Below, piece after piece: positions 56,849 through 64,000 of a stretch of DNA of 64,000 bases (position 1 is its first letter; every line of letters starts with the position of its first letter). The position numbers and the translations under genes are program-made. The DNA is from Actinoplanes siamensis (lineage in GTDB: Bacteria; Actinomycetota; Actinomycetes; Mycobacteriales; Micromonosporaceae): positions 1 through 64,000 of the forward strand of contig NZ_BOMW01000034.1 in assembly GCF_016862395.1 (NCBI RefSeq), in the 5' to 3' direction. The notes below the pieces were generated by a model. It did no database searches and was not told the DNA's origin. It saw nothing but the letters and a program-made list of their open reading frames with translations.

Positions 56849-57124
56849 TCACTTGGCCTTTTCGAGGATCTCCACGAGCCGCCACCGCTTGGTGGCGGAG
56901 AGCGGACGGGTCTCCATGATCGAAACCCGGTCGCCGATGCCCGCGGCGTTCTGCTCGTCGTGCACCTTCAGCTTGCGCGTACGGCGGATGACCTTGCCGT
57001 ACAGCGCGTGCTTGACCCGGTCCTCGACCTCGACGACGACGGTCTTGTCCATCTTGTCGCTGACCACGAGACCCTCCCGCACCTTGCGCTGTGCGCGCGG
57101 AGCGGTGGTGGTGTTCTCACTCAT
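56849..57124 (-). CDS. rpsQ: 30S ribosomal protein S17
   Basis: An OB-fold primary binding protein of the small subunit. The 91 residues include QRKVREGLVVSDKMDKTVVVEVEDRVKHALYGKVIRRTRKLKVHDE, GDRVSIMETRPLSATKRWRLVEILEKAK. The start overlaps the rpmC stop by 4 nt (ATGA). Confidence 0.98.
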   Translation of the reverse strand: MSENTTTAPRAQRKVREGLVVSDKMDKTVVVEVEDRVKHALYGKVIRRTRKLKVHDEQNAAGIGDRVSIMETRPLSATKRWRLVEILEKAK

Positions 57125-57354
57125 GCCGTCACCTCATCCGGCGCGACCGAGAGACCAAGCTCACGCTCACGCATGATCGTGTAGATCTTCGCGATGTCCT
57201 TGCGGACGACCTGCAGCCGACGGTGATTGTCGAGCTGGCCGGTCGCGCGCTGCACGCGAAGGTTGAACAGCTCCGCCTTGGCCTCCCGCAGCTTCGCGAC
57301 CAGTTCCTCGTCGGAACTCTCGCGCAGCTCGGCTGCCTTAACGCCCGCTGCCAT
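57121..57354 (-). CDS. rpmC: 50S ribosomal protein L29
   Basis: L29 lies at the tunnel exit, a docking site for trigger factor and SRP. The 77 residues contain AAELRESSDEELVAKLREAKAELFNLRVQRATGQLDNHRRLQVVRKDIAKI, a helical hairpin. The start overlaps the rplP stop by 1 nt (TGATG). Confidence 0.98.
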   Translation of the reverse strand: MAAGVKAAELRESSDEELVAKLREAKAELFNLRVQRATGQLDNHRRLQVVRKDIAKIYTIMRERELGLSVAPDEVTA

Positions 57355-57779
57355 CAGCTTTCACCCACTTCGCGCGTCACGATGCGGCACTTCATCGGGA
57401 GCTTGTGGATCGCGCGGCGCATCGCCTCACGCGCGACCGTCTCGTTCGGGAAGGACATCTCGAAGAGAATCCGGCCCGGCTTGACGTTCGCCACCCACCA
57501 CTCGGGAGAACCCTTACCGGAACCCATCCGGGTCTCGGCCGGCTTCTTGGTCAGAGCCTGGTCCGGGAAGATCGAGATCCAGACCTTACCGCCACGCTTG
57601 ATGTGACGGGTCATCGCGATACGCGCCGACTCGATCTGCCGGTTGGTCACGTACGCCGGCTCCAGAGCCTGGATACCGAACTCACCGAAGACGACCCGGT
57701 TGCCGCCCTTGGACGCGCCGTGGCGGTCCGGGTGGTGCGGCTTGCGGAAGCCCTTCGGGGGCTTACGCGGCATCAGCAT
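57354..57779 (-). CDS. rplP: 50S ribosomal protein L16
   Basis: L16 is essential for peptidyl-transferase-centre assembly. The 141 residues begin MLMPRKPPKGFRKPHHPDRHGASKGGNRVVFGEFGIQAL and include WISIFPDQALTKKPAETRMGSGKGSPEWWVANVKPGRILFE. An ATG six bases in is an alternative start. It is 3 bases after rpsC. Confidence 0.98.
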   Translation of the reverse strand: MLMPRKPPKGFRKPHHPDRHGASKGGNRVVFGEFGIQALEPAYVTNRQIESARIAMTRHIKRGGKVWISIFPDQALTKKPAETRMGSGKGSPEWWVANVKPGRILFEMSFPNETVAREAMRRAIHKLPMKCRIVTREVGES

Positions 57780-57782
57780 GTG

Positions 57783-58640
57783 TCAGCCCTCCTGCTGCGT
57801 CTCGGCCTGAGCCGGAGCCGCGGCGACCGCGGCGTCGTTGAGGTTCTCGCCGGCGGGGGTGTCGCCACCCCGCGCCTGGGCGGCGGCCCGGCCGGCCTCG
57901 GTGCCGCCCGCGGTCGTGCCGGACGAACCGGAACGGCCACGACGCGGACGCTCGGGACGGTCGGACCGGTCCCGGCGCGGACGCGCGGGCGCCTCGGTGA
58001 CGACCTCGCGACCCGGAACGGCGTCGCCCTTGTAGATCCAGACCTTCACACCGATCCGGCCGAACGTGGTACGAGCCTCGAAGAAGCCGTACTCGATGTT
58101 CGCCCGCAGCGTGTGCAGCGGAACGCGACCCTCACGGTAGAACTCCGTGCGGCTCATCTCCGCGCCGCCGAGGCGGCCGGAGACCTGCACCCGGATGCCC
58201 TTGCAGATCGGGTTCTTCATGGCCGACTGCATGGCCTTGCGCATCGCCCGGCGGAAGCTGACCCGGGAGGACAGCTGCTCGGCGACGCCCTGGGCCACCA
58301 GCTGCGCGTCCGACTCGGGGCTCTTGACCTCGAGGATGTTCAGCTGGACCTGCTTGCCGGTGAGCTTCTCGAGCTCGCCGCGGATCCGGTCGGCCTCCTG
58401 GCCCTTGCGGCCGATGACGATGCCCGGCCGGGCGGTGTGGATGTCGACGCGAACCCGGTCGCGGGTCCGCTCGATGTCCACCTTGGAAATGCCGGCGCGC
58501 TCCAGGCCCTTGGACATCATGCGGCGGATCTTGACGTCCTCGCCGATGTAGTCCTTGTAGAGCTTGTCCGCGAACCAGCGGCTCTTCCAGTCGGTGGAGA
58601 TGCCGAGGCGGAACCCGGTGGGGTGAACCTTCTGACCCAT
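57783..58640 (-). CDS. rpsC: 30S ribosomal protein S3
   Basis: S3 lies at the mRNA entry and acts as part of the helicase there. The 285 residues comprise the KH domain (HTARPGIVIGRKGQEADRIRGELEKLTG), the C-terminal domain (MGKAMQSAMKNPICKGIRVQVSGRLGGAEMSR-like, here MRKAMQSAMKNP), and a 75-residue Arg/Gly/Ala-rich tail. The tail makes it longer than the E. coli protein (233), as in other actinobacteria. It overlaps rplV by 1 nt. Confidence 0.98.
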   Translation of the reverse strand: MGQKVHPTGFRLGISTDWKSRWFADKLYKDYIGEDVKIRRMMSKGLERAGISKVDIERTRDRVRVDIHTARPGIVIGRKGQEADRIRGELEKLTGKQVQLNILEVKSPESDAQLVAQGVAEQLSSRVSFRRAMRKAMQSAMKNPICKGIRVQVSGRLGGAEMSRTEFYREGRVPLHTLRANIEYGFFEARTTFGRIGVKVWIYKGDAVPGREVVTEAPARPRRDRSDRPERPRRGRSGSSGTTAGGTEAGRAAAQARGGDTPAGENLNDAAVAAAPAQAETQQEG

Positions 58641-59098
58641 TACTCGGCACCCTCCGTGCTCTGGGACTCGGCAGCCTGCGGCTCGGCCGGCTGAGCGGCC
58701 TTCTTCGCCGCGGCCTTCTTCGCCGGGCGGGCCGTCTGGACCGCCTCGACCGCGATGGTGATGTGACTCGTGCGCTTGCGGATCCGGTACGCCCGGCCCT
58801 GCGCCCGCGGACGGAACCGCTTGAGCGTGGGACCCTCGTCGACGAACGCCTCGCTCACGAGGAGGGCGTCGGGGTCGAGCCGCTCGTTGTTCTCAGCGTT
58901 CGCAATGGCGCTGGCAAGCACCTTGTAGACCTGCTCGCTGGCGGCCTGCGGCGCGAACTGCAGGACGGTCAGCGCCTCCTTCGCGGGCAGACCGCGGACG
59001 AGGTTGACCACCCGGCGCGCCTTGTTCGGCGAGATGCGCACGTGTCGCGCAACCGCCCGCGCGCCCGGAAGCACCGGAGCGTCGCCCTTTGCTGGCAT
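58640..59098 (-). CDS. rplV: 50S ribosomal protein L22
   Basis: L22 lines the peptide exit tunnel, where its beta-hairpin contacts macrolide sites. The 152 residues contain VRISPNKARRVVNLVRGLPAKEAL and FVDEGPTLKRFRPRAQGRAYRIRKRTSHITIAVE, then a 30-residue Ala/Lys/Glu tail (AAKKAAQPAEPQAAESQ). The tail is common in this group. Confidence 0.98.
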   Translation of the reverse strand: MPAKGDAPVLPGARAVARHVRISPNKARRVVNLVRGLPAKEALTVLQFAPQAASEQVYKVLASAIANAENNERLDPDALLVSEAFVDEGPTLKRFRPRAQGRAYRIRKRTSHITIAVEAVQTARPAKKAAAKKAAQPAEPQAAESQSTEGAE

Positions 59099-59135
59099 CG
59101 CTGTAGCTCCTTGATCCTCTAATCCGTGTATCTGC

Positions 59136-59417
59136 TTAGCGACGACGGCTCTTGCGGTCGTCCTTCTCGTGACCCTTGAACGTGCGGGTCAGAGCGAACT
59201 CGCCGAGCTTGTGCCCGACCATCGCCTCGGTGATGAACACCGGGACGTGCTTGCGCCCGTCGTGGACCGCGATGGTGTGACCGAGCATCTCGGGGATGAT
59301 CGTCGAGCGCCGCGACCAGGTCTTGATGACGTTCTTCGAGTTCTTCTCGTTCTGGACTTCCACCTTCTTGATCAGGTGGTCGTCGACGAACGGGCCCTTC
59401 TTCAGGCTGCGAGGCAT
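59136..59417 (-). CDS. rpsS: 30S ribosomal protein S19
   Basis: S19 lies in the head and contacts tRNA through S13. The 93 residues are standard: MPRSLKKGPFVDDHLIKKVE, KTWSRRSTIIPEMLGHTIAVHDGRKHVPVFITEAMVGHKLGEF. It starts 13 bases after rplB. Confidence 0.98.
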   Translation of the reverse strand: MPRSLKKGPFVDDHLIKKVEVQNEKNSKNVIKTWSRRSTIIPEMLGHTIAVHDGRKHVPVFITEAMVGHKLGEFALTRTFKGHEKDDRKSRRR

Positions 59418-59430
59418 CTTTTAACTCCCG

Positions 59431-60270
<840 letters not shown>

Positions 60271-60284
60271 GATTCACAAACCCC

Positions 60285-60587
60285 TTAGCTGACCGGGCCG
60301 CCGAAGGCCTCGATACGGTCACCGTCAGCCAGCTTCACCATCGCGCGCTTGGTCGCCTTGCGCTGACCGAAGCCGGTCCGGGTGCGCTTGCGCTTGCCCT
60401 CGCGGTTCGCGGTGTTCACCGTCAGCACGCGGACGTTGAAGATCTGCTGGATCGCGATCTTGATCTGGGTCTTGTTCGCGTCCGGGTGGACGAGGAACGT
60501 GTACCAGTTCTGGTCGAGAACGCTGTAGCTCTTCTCGGAGACCACCGGGGCGACGATGACGTCGCGCGGGTCGGCGATCGTGCTCAC
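60285..60587 (-). CDS. rplW: 50S ribosomal protein L23
   Basis: L23 lies at the tunnel exit and binds trigger factor. The 100 residues contain VIVAPVVSEKSYSVLDQNWYTFLVHPDANKTQIKIAIQQIFNVRVLTVNTANREGKRKRT. The GTG start overlaps the rplD stop by 4 nt (GTGA). Confidence 0.98.
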   Translation of the reverse strand: MSTIADPRDVIVAPVVSEKSYSVLDQNWYTFLVHPDANKTQIKIAIQQIFNVRVLTVNTANREGKRKRTRTGFGQRKATKRAMVKLADGDRIEAFGGPVS

Positions 60588-61231
60588 TTGTCGCCCTCCT
60601 CGGACTTCTCGGCCCCGCCCAGGAACTCGTCCAGCGCGACCTTGGTGAAGACGACCTCGTCGGCGACCAGCACGTCGTACGTGTTCAGCTGGCCGGCCTC
60701 GATGAGGTGAACGGTCGGCTCGTTGCGCAGCGAGATCCAGTTCAGCTCGTCCTGGCTGTCCAGCACGACGAGGATCTTGTTGGTCTGAGCGACCTTCCGC
60801 AGGGTGGCCACCGCGGCCTTGGTCGACGGCGTCTCGCCGGCGACGAAGGACTCGACGACGAACACGCGGCCGTCACGGGCCCGGTCGGAGAGGGCGCCAC
60901 GCAGGGCGGCGGCCTTCATCTTCTTCGGGGTCCGCTGGCTGTAGTCGCGCGGCACCGGGCCGTGCACCACGCCACCGCCGGTGAACTGCGGCGCGCGGAT
61001 CGAGCCCTGGCGGGCGCGACCGGTGCCCTTCTGCTTGTACGGCTTCTTGCCGCCGCCGGCGACCTCGCCGCGGGACTTCGCCTTGTGCGTACCCTGCCGG
61101 GCCGCGGCCAGCTGCGCCACGACGACCTGGTGCATCAGCGGGATGTTCGCCTGGGCGTCGAAGACGTTGGCGGGCAGCTCGACCGAGCCGGTCTTCGCGC
61201 CCTCGGCGTTGATGATGTCGACCGAGCTCAC
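60584..61231 (-). CDS. rplD: 50S ribosomal protein L4
   Basis: L4 lines the upper tunnel and, in E. coli, represses the S10 operon. The 215 residues contain GTHKAKSRGEVAGGGKKPYKQKGTGRARQGSIRAPQFTGGGVVHGP, the long loop that reaches the tunnel, and ALRGALSDRARDGRVFVVESF. The GTG start overlaps rplC by 4 nt. Confidence 0.98.
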   Translation of the reverse strand: MSSVDIINAEGAKTGSVELPANVFDAQANIPLMHQVVVAQLAAARQGTHKAKSRGEVAGGGKKPYKQKGTGRARQGSIRAPQFTGGGVVHGPVPRDYSQRTPKKMKAAALRGALSDRARDGRVFVVESFVAGETPSTKAAVATLRKVAQTNKILVVLDSQDELNWISLRNEPTVHLIEAGQLNTYDVLVADEVVFTKVALDEFLGGAEKSEEGDK

Positions 61232-61878
61232 TTGGCACCGCCCTTCTTCGCCGCGGTACGAACCAGGATCAGCGCGCCCTTGGGACCGGGCACCGCGCCC
61301 TTGACCAGCAGCAGGTTGCGCTCGGTGTCGACCGCCTGAACCGTCAGGTTCTGCACGGTGTAGCGCTTGCCGCCCATCCGGCCGGCCATCCGGACGCCCT
61401 TGAAGACGCGACCCGGGGTGGCGCAGGCGCCGATCGAGCCCGGCGAGCGGTGCTTGCGCTCGACACCGTGGCTGGCGCGCAGACCGTGGAAGCCGTGCCG
61501 CTTCATGACACCGGCGTAGCCCTTGCCCTTGGTCTTACCGGTGACGTCGATCGGCGTGCCCGCCGCGAACGCCTCGACGGTGACCTCCTGGCCGAGCTCG
61601 TACTCGCTCGCGTCGACGGTGCGAAGCTCGACGAGGTGACGCCGCGGCGACACACCGGCCTTCGCGTAGTGGCCGCTCTCGGGCTTGTTGACCTTGCGGG
61701 GGTCAATCGCGCCGTAGGCCAGCTGGACAGCCGAGTAGCCGTCCTTCTCGTCAGTACGGACCTGGGTCACGACGCACGGGCCGGCCTGAACCACGGTCAC
61801 CGGGACGACCTTGTTGTTGTCCCAGACCTGGGTCATGCCGAGCTTGGCGCCCAGGATCCCCTTTACTTGCCTGTCCAT
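61228..61878 (-). CDS. rplC: 50S ribosomal protein L3
   Basis: L3 is an assembly initiator near the peptidyl-transferase centre. The 216 residues contain VKGILGAKLGMTQVWDNNKVVPVTVVQAGPCVVTQ, KGKGYAGVMKRHGFHGLRASHGVERKHRSPGSIGACATPGRVFKGVRMAGRMGG. The tip loop is conserved. It follows rpsJ by 12 bases. Confidence 0.98.
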   Translation of the reverse strand: MDRQVKGILGAKLGMTQVWDNNKVVPVTVVQAGPCVVTQVRTDEKDGYSAVQLAYGAIDPRKVNKPESGHYAKAGVSPRRHLVELRTVDASEYELGQEVTVEAFAAGTPIDVTGKTKGKGYAGVMKRHGFHGLRASHGVERKHRSPGSIGACATPGRVFKGVRMAGRMGGKRYTVQNLTVQAVDTERNLLLVKGAVPGPKGALILVRTAAKKGGAK

Positions 61879-61890
61879 TTGTCCGGATCC

Positions 61891-62199
61891 CTACAGCTTG
61901 ATCTCGATGTCGACGCCAGCCGGCAGGTCGAGGCGCATGAGCGAGTCGACCGTCTTCGGAGTCGGGTCGATGATGTCGATCAGACGCTTGTGCGTGCGCA
62001 TCTCGAAGTGCTCGCGCGAGTCCTTGTACTTGTGCGGCGAACGGATCACGCAGAAACGGTTGATCTCCGTGGGCAGCGGCACCGGGCCCGCGACCTGCGC
62101 CCCGGTTCGCGTCACCGTCTCGACGATCTTCCGCGCCGAGGAGTCGACGACCTCGTGGTCATAGGCCTTGAGCCGGATGCGGATCTTCTGTCCCGCCAT
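61891..62199 (-). CDS. rpsJ: 30S ribosomal protein S10
   Basis: S10 is a head protein that also acts as NusE in antitermination. The 102 residues contain [72 protein letters not shown]. It is the first gene of the S10-spc operon, with AGAAGG upstream and a leader of nearly 300 nt. Confidence 0.98.
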
Positions 62200-62499
62200 G
62201 GTGGCTTCTGTTTCCTTCTCTCGATGCCGCTACGTGCGGAAGCGGGTGGCCTCCGCATGCCCGCAGGACCGTTGATCCTGCGTTGTCCGACCCCCGCGGT
62301 CGGGCGTGTCGCGCCTCTTCGCAAAGTGCTGGGCACTCAGCTTCCGGCTTCCGCCCCGGTACTGCTGGGGCGAACGCGATCGCGGGGATCTGTGGTGTCG
62401 GGCGGCATGCAAACACACCCGGACACCCGGCGAGGGCGGACAGCTGAGAGGTCTACTCAACCCATGCAGCTATCCACCCCGCGCGGACGCAACCTGACT

Positions 62500-62529
62500 A
62501 GTATGCCGGATCGAACGCAGCATTGCTAA
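62500..62529 (-). promoter_or_regulatory. Candidate S10-spc operon promoter
   Basis: TTAGCA (62524-62529) and CATACT (62500-62505) are 18 bases apart and would start a leader of about 290 nt before rpsJ. The leader contains two small hairpins, 62262-62268 with 62276-62282 and 62287-62292 with 62298-62303. No gene was seen in 62200-62577. Confidence 0.5.
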
Positions 62530-62542
62530 TCGGGGTCACCAA

Positions 62543-62574
62543 CAAGGGGTGCCCACCGCAGCGGGCACCCCTTG
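62543..62574 (-). terminator. Terminator after tuf
   Basis: CAAGGGGTGCCC and GGGCACCCCTTG form a perfect 12-bp stem with an 8-base loop, 3 bases after the tuf stop. TTGGTG follows the stem on the minus strand. Confidence 0.85.
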
Positions 62575-62577
62575 AAA

Positions 62578-63771
62578 TCACTTGATGATCTTCGTGACCG
62601 TGCCGGCGCCGACGGTGCGGCCACCCTCACGGATCGCGAACTTCAGGCCCTGCTCCATGGCGATCGGCTGGATCAGCTTCACGGCCATCGAGGTGGAGTC
62701 GCCGGGCATGACCATCTCGGTGCCCTCGGGCAACGTGACGACGCCGGTGACGTCCGTGGTGCGGAAGTAGAACTGCGGCCGGTAGTTCTGGAAGAACGGG
62801 GTGTGCCGGCCACCCTCCTCCTTGGAGAGGATGTAGACCTGGCCCTCGAACTCCGTGTGCGGAGTCGTGGTGCCCGGCTTCACGACGACCATGCCGCGCT
62901 CGACGTCCTCGCGCTTGATGCCGCGCAGCAGCAGACCGACGTTCTCACCCGCGCGGGCCTCGTCGAGCAGCTTGCGGAACATCTCGATGCCGGTGCAAAC
63001 GGTCTTGGTCGACTTCTCGCGGATACCGACGATCTCGACCTCCTCGTTCGGCTTGAGGATGCCGCGCTCGGCGCGACCGGTCACCACGGTGCCACGACCG
63101 GTGATCGTGAAGACGTCCTCGATCGGCATGAGGAACGGCTTCTCGGTCTCACGCTCGGGCTGCGGGATCGCGGTGTCGACCGCGTTCATCAGCTCCATGA
63201 GCCGGCCGGTCCACTCCGGGTCGCCCTCGAGCGCCTTGAGCGCCGACACGCGCACGACCGGCAGGTCGTCGCCCGGGAACTCGTAGGTGCTCAGCAGCTC
63301 GCGGACCTCGAGCTCGACGAGCTCCAGGAGCTCCTCGTCCTCGACCATGTCGCTCTTGTTCAGGGCGACGACGATGTACGGAACGCCGACCTGACGGGCC
63401 AGGAGGACGTGCTCCTTGGTCTGCGGCATCGGGCCGTCGGTGGCGGCCACGACCAGGATCGCGCCGTCCATCTGGGCGGCACCGGTGATCATGTTCTTGA
63501 TGTAGTCGGCGTGGCCGGGGCAGTCCACGTGCGCGTAGTGGCGCGCCGCGGTCTGGTACTCGACGTGCGCGATGGAGATCGTGATGCCGCGGGCCTTCTC
63601 CTCCGGCGCCTTGTCGATCTCGTCGAACGGGGTGTACGGGTTCAGGTCGGGGAACTCGTCGTGCAGGACCTTGGTGATGGCCGCAGTCAGCGTCGTCTTA
63701 CCGTGGTCGATGTGACCAATGGTGCCGATGTTGACGTGCGGCTTAGTCCGCTCGAACTTCGCCTTCGCCAC
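62578..63771 (-). CDS. tuf: Elongation factor Tu
   Basis: EF-Tu delivers aminoacyl-tRNA to the ribosome. The 397-residue GTPase has GHIDHGKTTLT (19-29), DCPGHADYIKNMITGAAQMDGAILVV, NKSDMVED and SALKALEGD, all in order, then domains 2 and 3 (VTGRAERGILKPNEEVEIVG, HTPFFQNYRPQFYFRTTDVTG). It is 118 bases downstream of fusA with a strong hairpin between the two, and a terminator follows. Confidence 0.98.
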   Translation of the reverse strand: MAKAKFERTKPHVNIGTIGHIDHGKTTLTAAITKVLHDEFPDLNPYTPFDEIDKAPEEKARGITISIAHVEYQTAARHYAHVDCPGHADYIKNMITGAAQMDGAILVVAATDGPMPQTKEHVLLARQVGVPYIVVALNKSDMVEDEELLELVELEVRELLSTYEFPGDDLPVVRVSALKALEGDPEWTGRLMELMNAVDTAIPQPERETEKPFLMPIEDVFTITGRGTVVTGRAERGILKPNEEVEIVGIREKSTKTVCTGIEMFRKLLDEARAGENVGLLLRGIKREDVERGMVVVKPGTTTPHTEFEGQVYILSKEEGGRHTPFFQNYRPQFYFRTTDVTGVVTLPEGTEMVMPGDSTSMAVKLIQPIAMEQGLKFAIREGGRTVGAGTVTKIIK

Positions 63772-63849
63772 TGGTGTCCTCCTGTGGACTGATCATTACT
63801 TTTCGCCCGGCACGCCGATAAGGCGCTCAGGACTCTGTCGACTGCTCGT

Positions 63850-63880
63850 GCACGTGCGGCCCTCGACGGGCCGCACGTGC
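63850..63880 (-). other. Strong hairpin between fusA and tuf
   Basis: GCACGTGCGGCCC and GGGCCGCACGTGC form a perfect 13-bp stem with a 5-base loop, 9 bases after the fusA stop. No T tract follows. It lies in the 118-base fusA-tuf gap and may lower read-through, protect a processed 3' end, or both. Confidence 0.8.
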
Positions 63881-63889
63881 CTCAACGCG

Positions 63890-64000
63890 TCAGGCGCCGG
63901 TGGCCTTAGCGATGATCTCCTTCGCCACGTTCGCGGGAACCTCGGCGTAGGAGTCGAACTGCATGCTGTAGCTGGCCCGGCCCGCAGTCTTCGACCGCAG
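63890..64000 (-). CDS. fusA: Elongation factor G (3' end only)
   Basis: The final 36 residues of EF-G, including GRASYSMQFDSYAEVPANVAKEIIAKATGA, which matches the domain V C-terminus of bacterial EF-G. The rest lies beyond the window. Its place next to tuf supports the call. Confidence 0.95.
   Translation of the reverse strand: MRSKTAGRASYSMQFDSYAEVPANVAKEIIAKATGA

Noticed and set aside
62572..63792. Open frame opposite tuf
   Set aside because: A shadow of a highly biased gene; EF-Tu on the minus strand explains the region.

Overview
The window is a GC-rich chromosomal segment from an actinobacterium. The evidence is GroES next to a His-tailed GroEL1 under CIRCE operators, a four-gene conservon (sensor kinase, roadblock protein, DUF742 protein, G protein), a MmpS-like protein, actinobacterial ribosomal protein variants and frequent leaderless starts. 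Protein style and synteny best fit Micromonosporaceae, for example Actinoplanes; the genus is an inference. No phage, insertion sequence, CRISPR array, tRNA or rRNA gene was seen.

Layout. 1-5.2 kb: cut 3' end of a sugar-binding lipoprotein gene, ybaK, a THUMP-like methyltransferase, then groES-groEL. 5.2-16.4 kb (minus strand): acpS, nnr, alr, an alpha/beta hydrolase, tsaE, ung, tsaB, rimI, tsaD, a small ABM-like protein and a heterodimeric ABC exporter pair. 16.5-18.2 kb (plus): a WXG100-like protein and a DUF1023 hydrolase. 18.4-25.1 kb: glmS, a MmpS-like gene, an aminotransferase, glmM and the rplM-rpsI operon. 25.4-34.4 kb: a HemD-like/winged-helix regulator, the conservon, a membrane protein and a secreted RNase Sa-like nuclease. 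34.5-40.4 kb: a seven-gene thiamine operon under a TPP riboswitch. 40.5-44.6 kb: an ABC-F protein, a methyltransferase, a membrane protein and truA. 44.7-64 kb (minus): the ribosomal superoperons, fusA(3' end)-tuf, S10-spc, secY-adk-map, a DUF1707 gene, and infA-rpmJ-rpsM-rpsK-rpsD-rpoA-rplQ.

How the genes work together. The thiamine operon covers the thiazole branch (ThiO, ThiS, ThiG), the pyrimidine branch (ThiC, ThiD) and coupling (ThiE). glmS and glmM supply the UDP-GlcNAc route, alr supplies D-alanine, and tsaB/D/E with rimI form a t6A module.

The most interesting signals are RNA- and DNA-level. A 79-nt stretch between rpmJ and rpsM folds on paper into a four-way junction. Several strong hairpins without U tracts lie between translation genes. 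A 63-bp-period repeat is shared by an intergenic region and the 3' end of a thiamine gene. Small GC-rich minisatellites sit in convergent gene gaps, and a DnaA-box-like palindrome separates two apparently leaderless divergent genes. The ABC exporter pair has complementary degeneration that leaves one complete ATP site.
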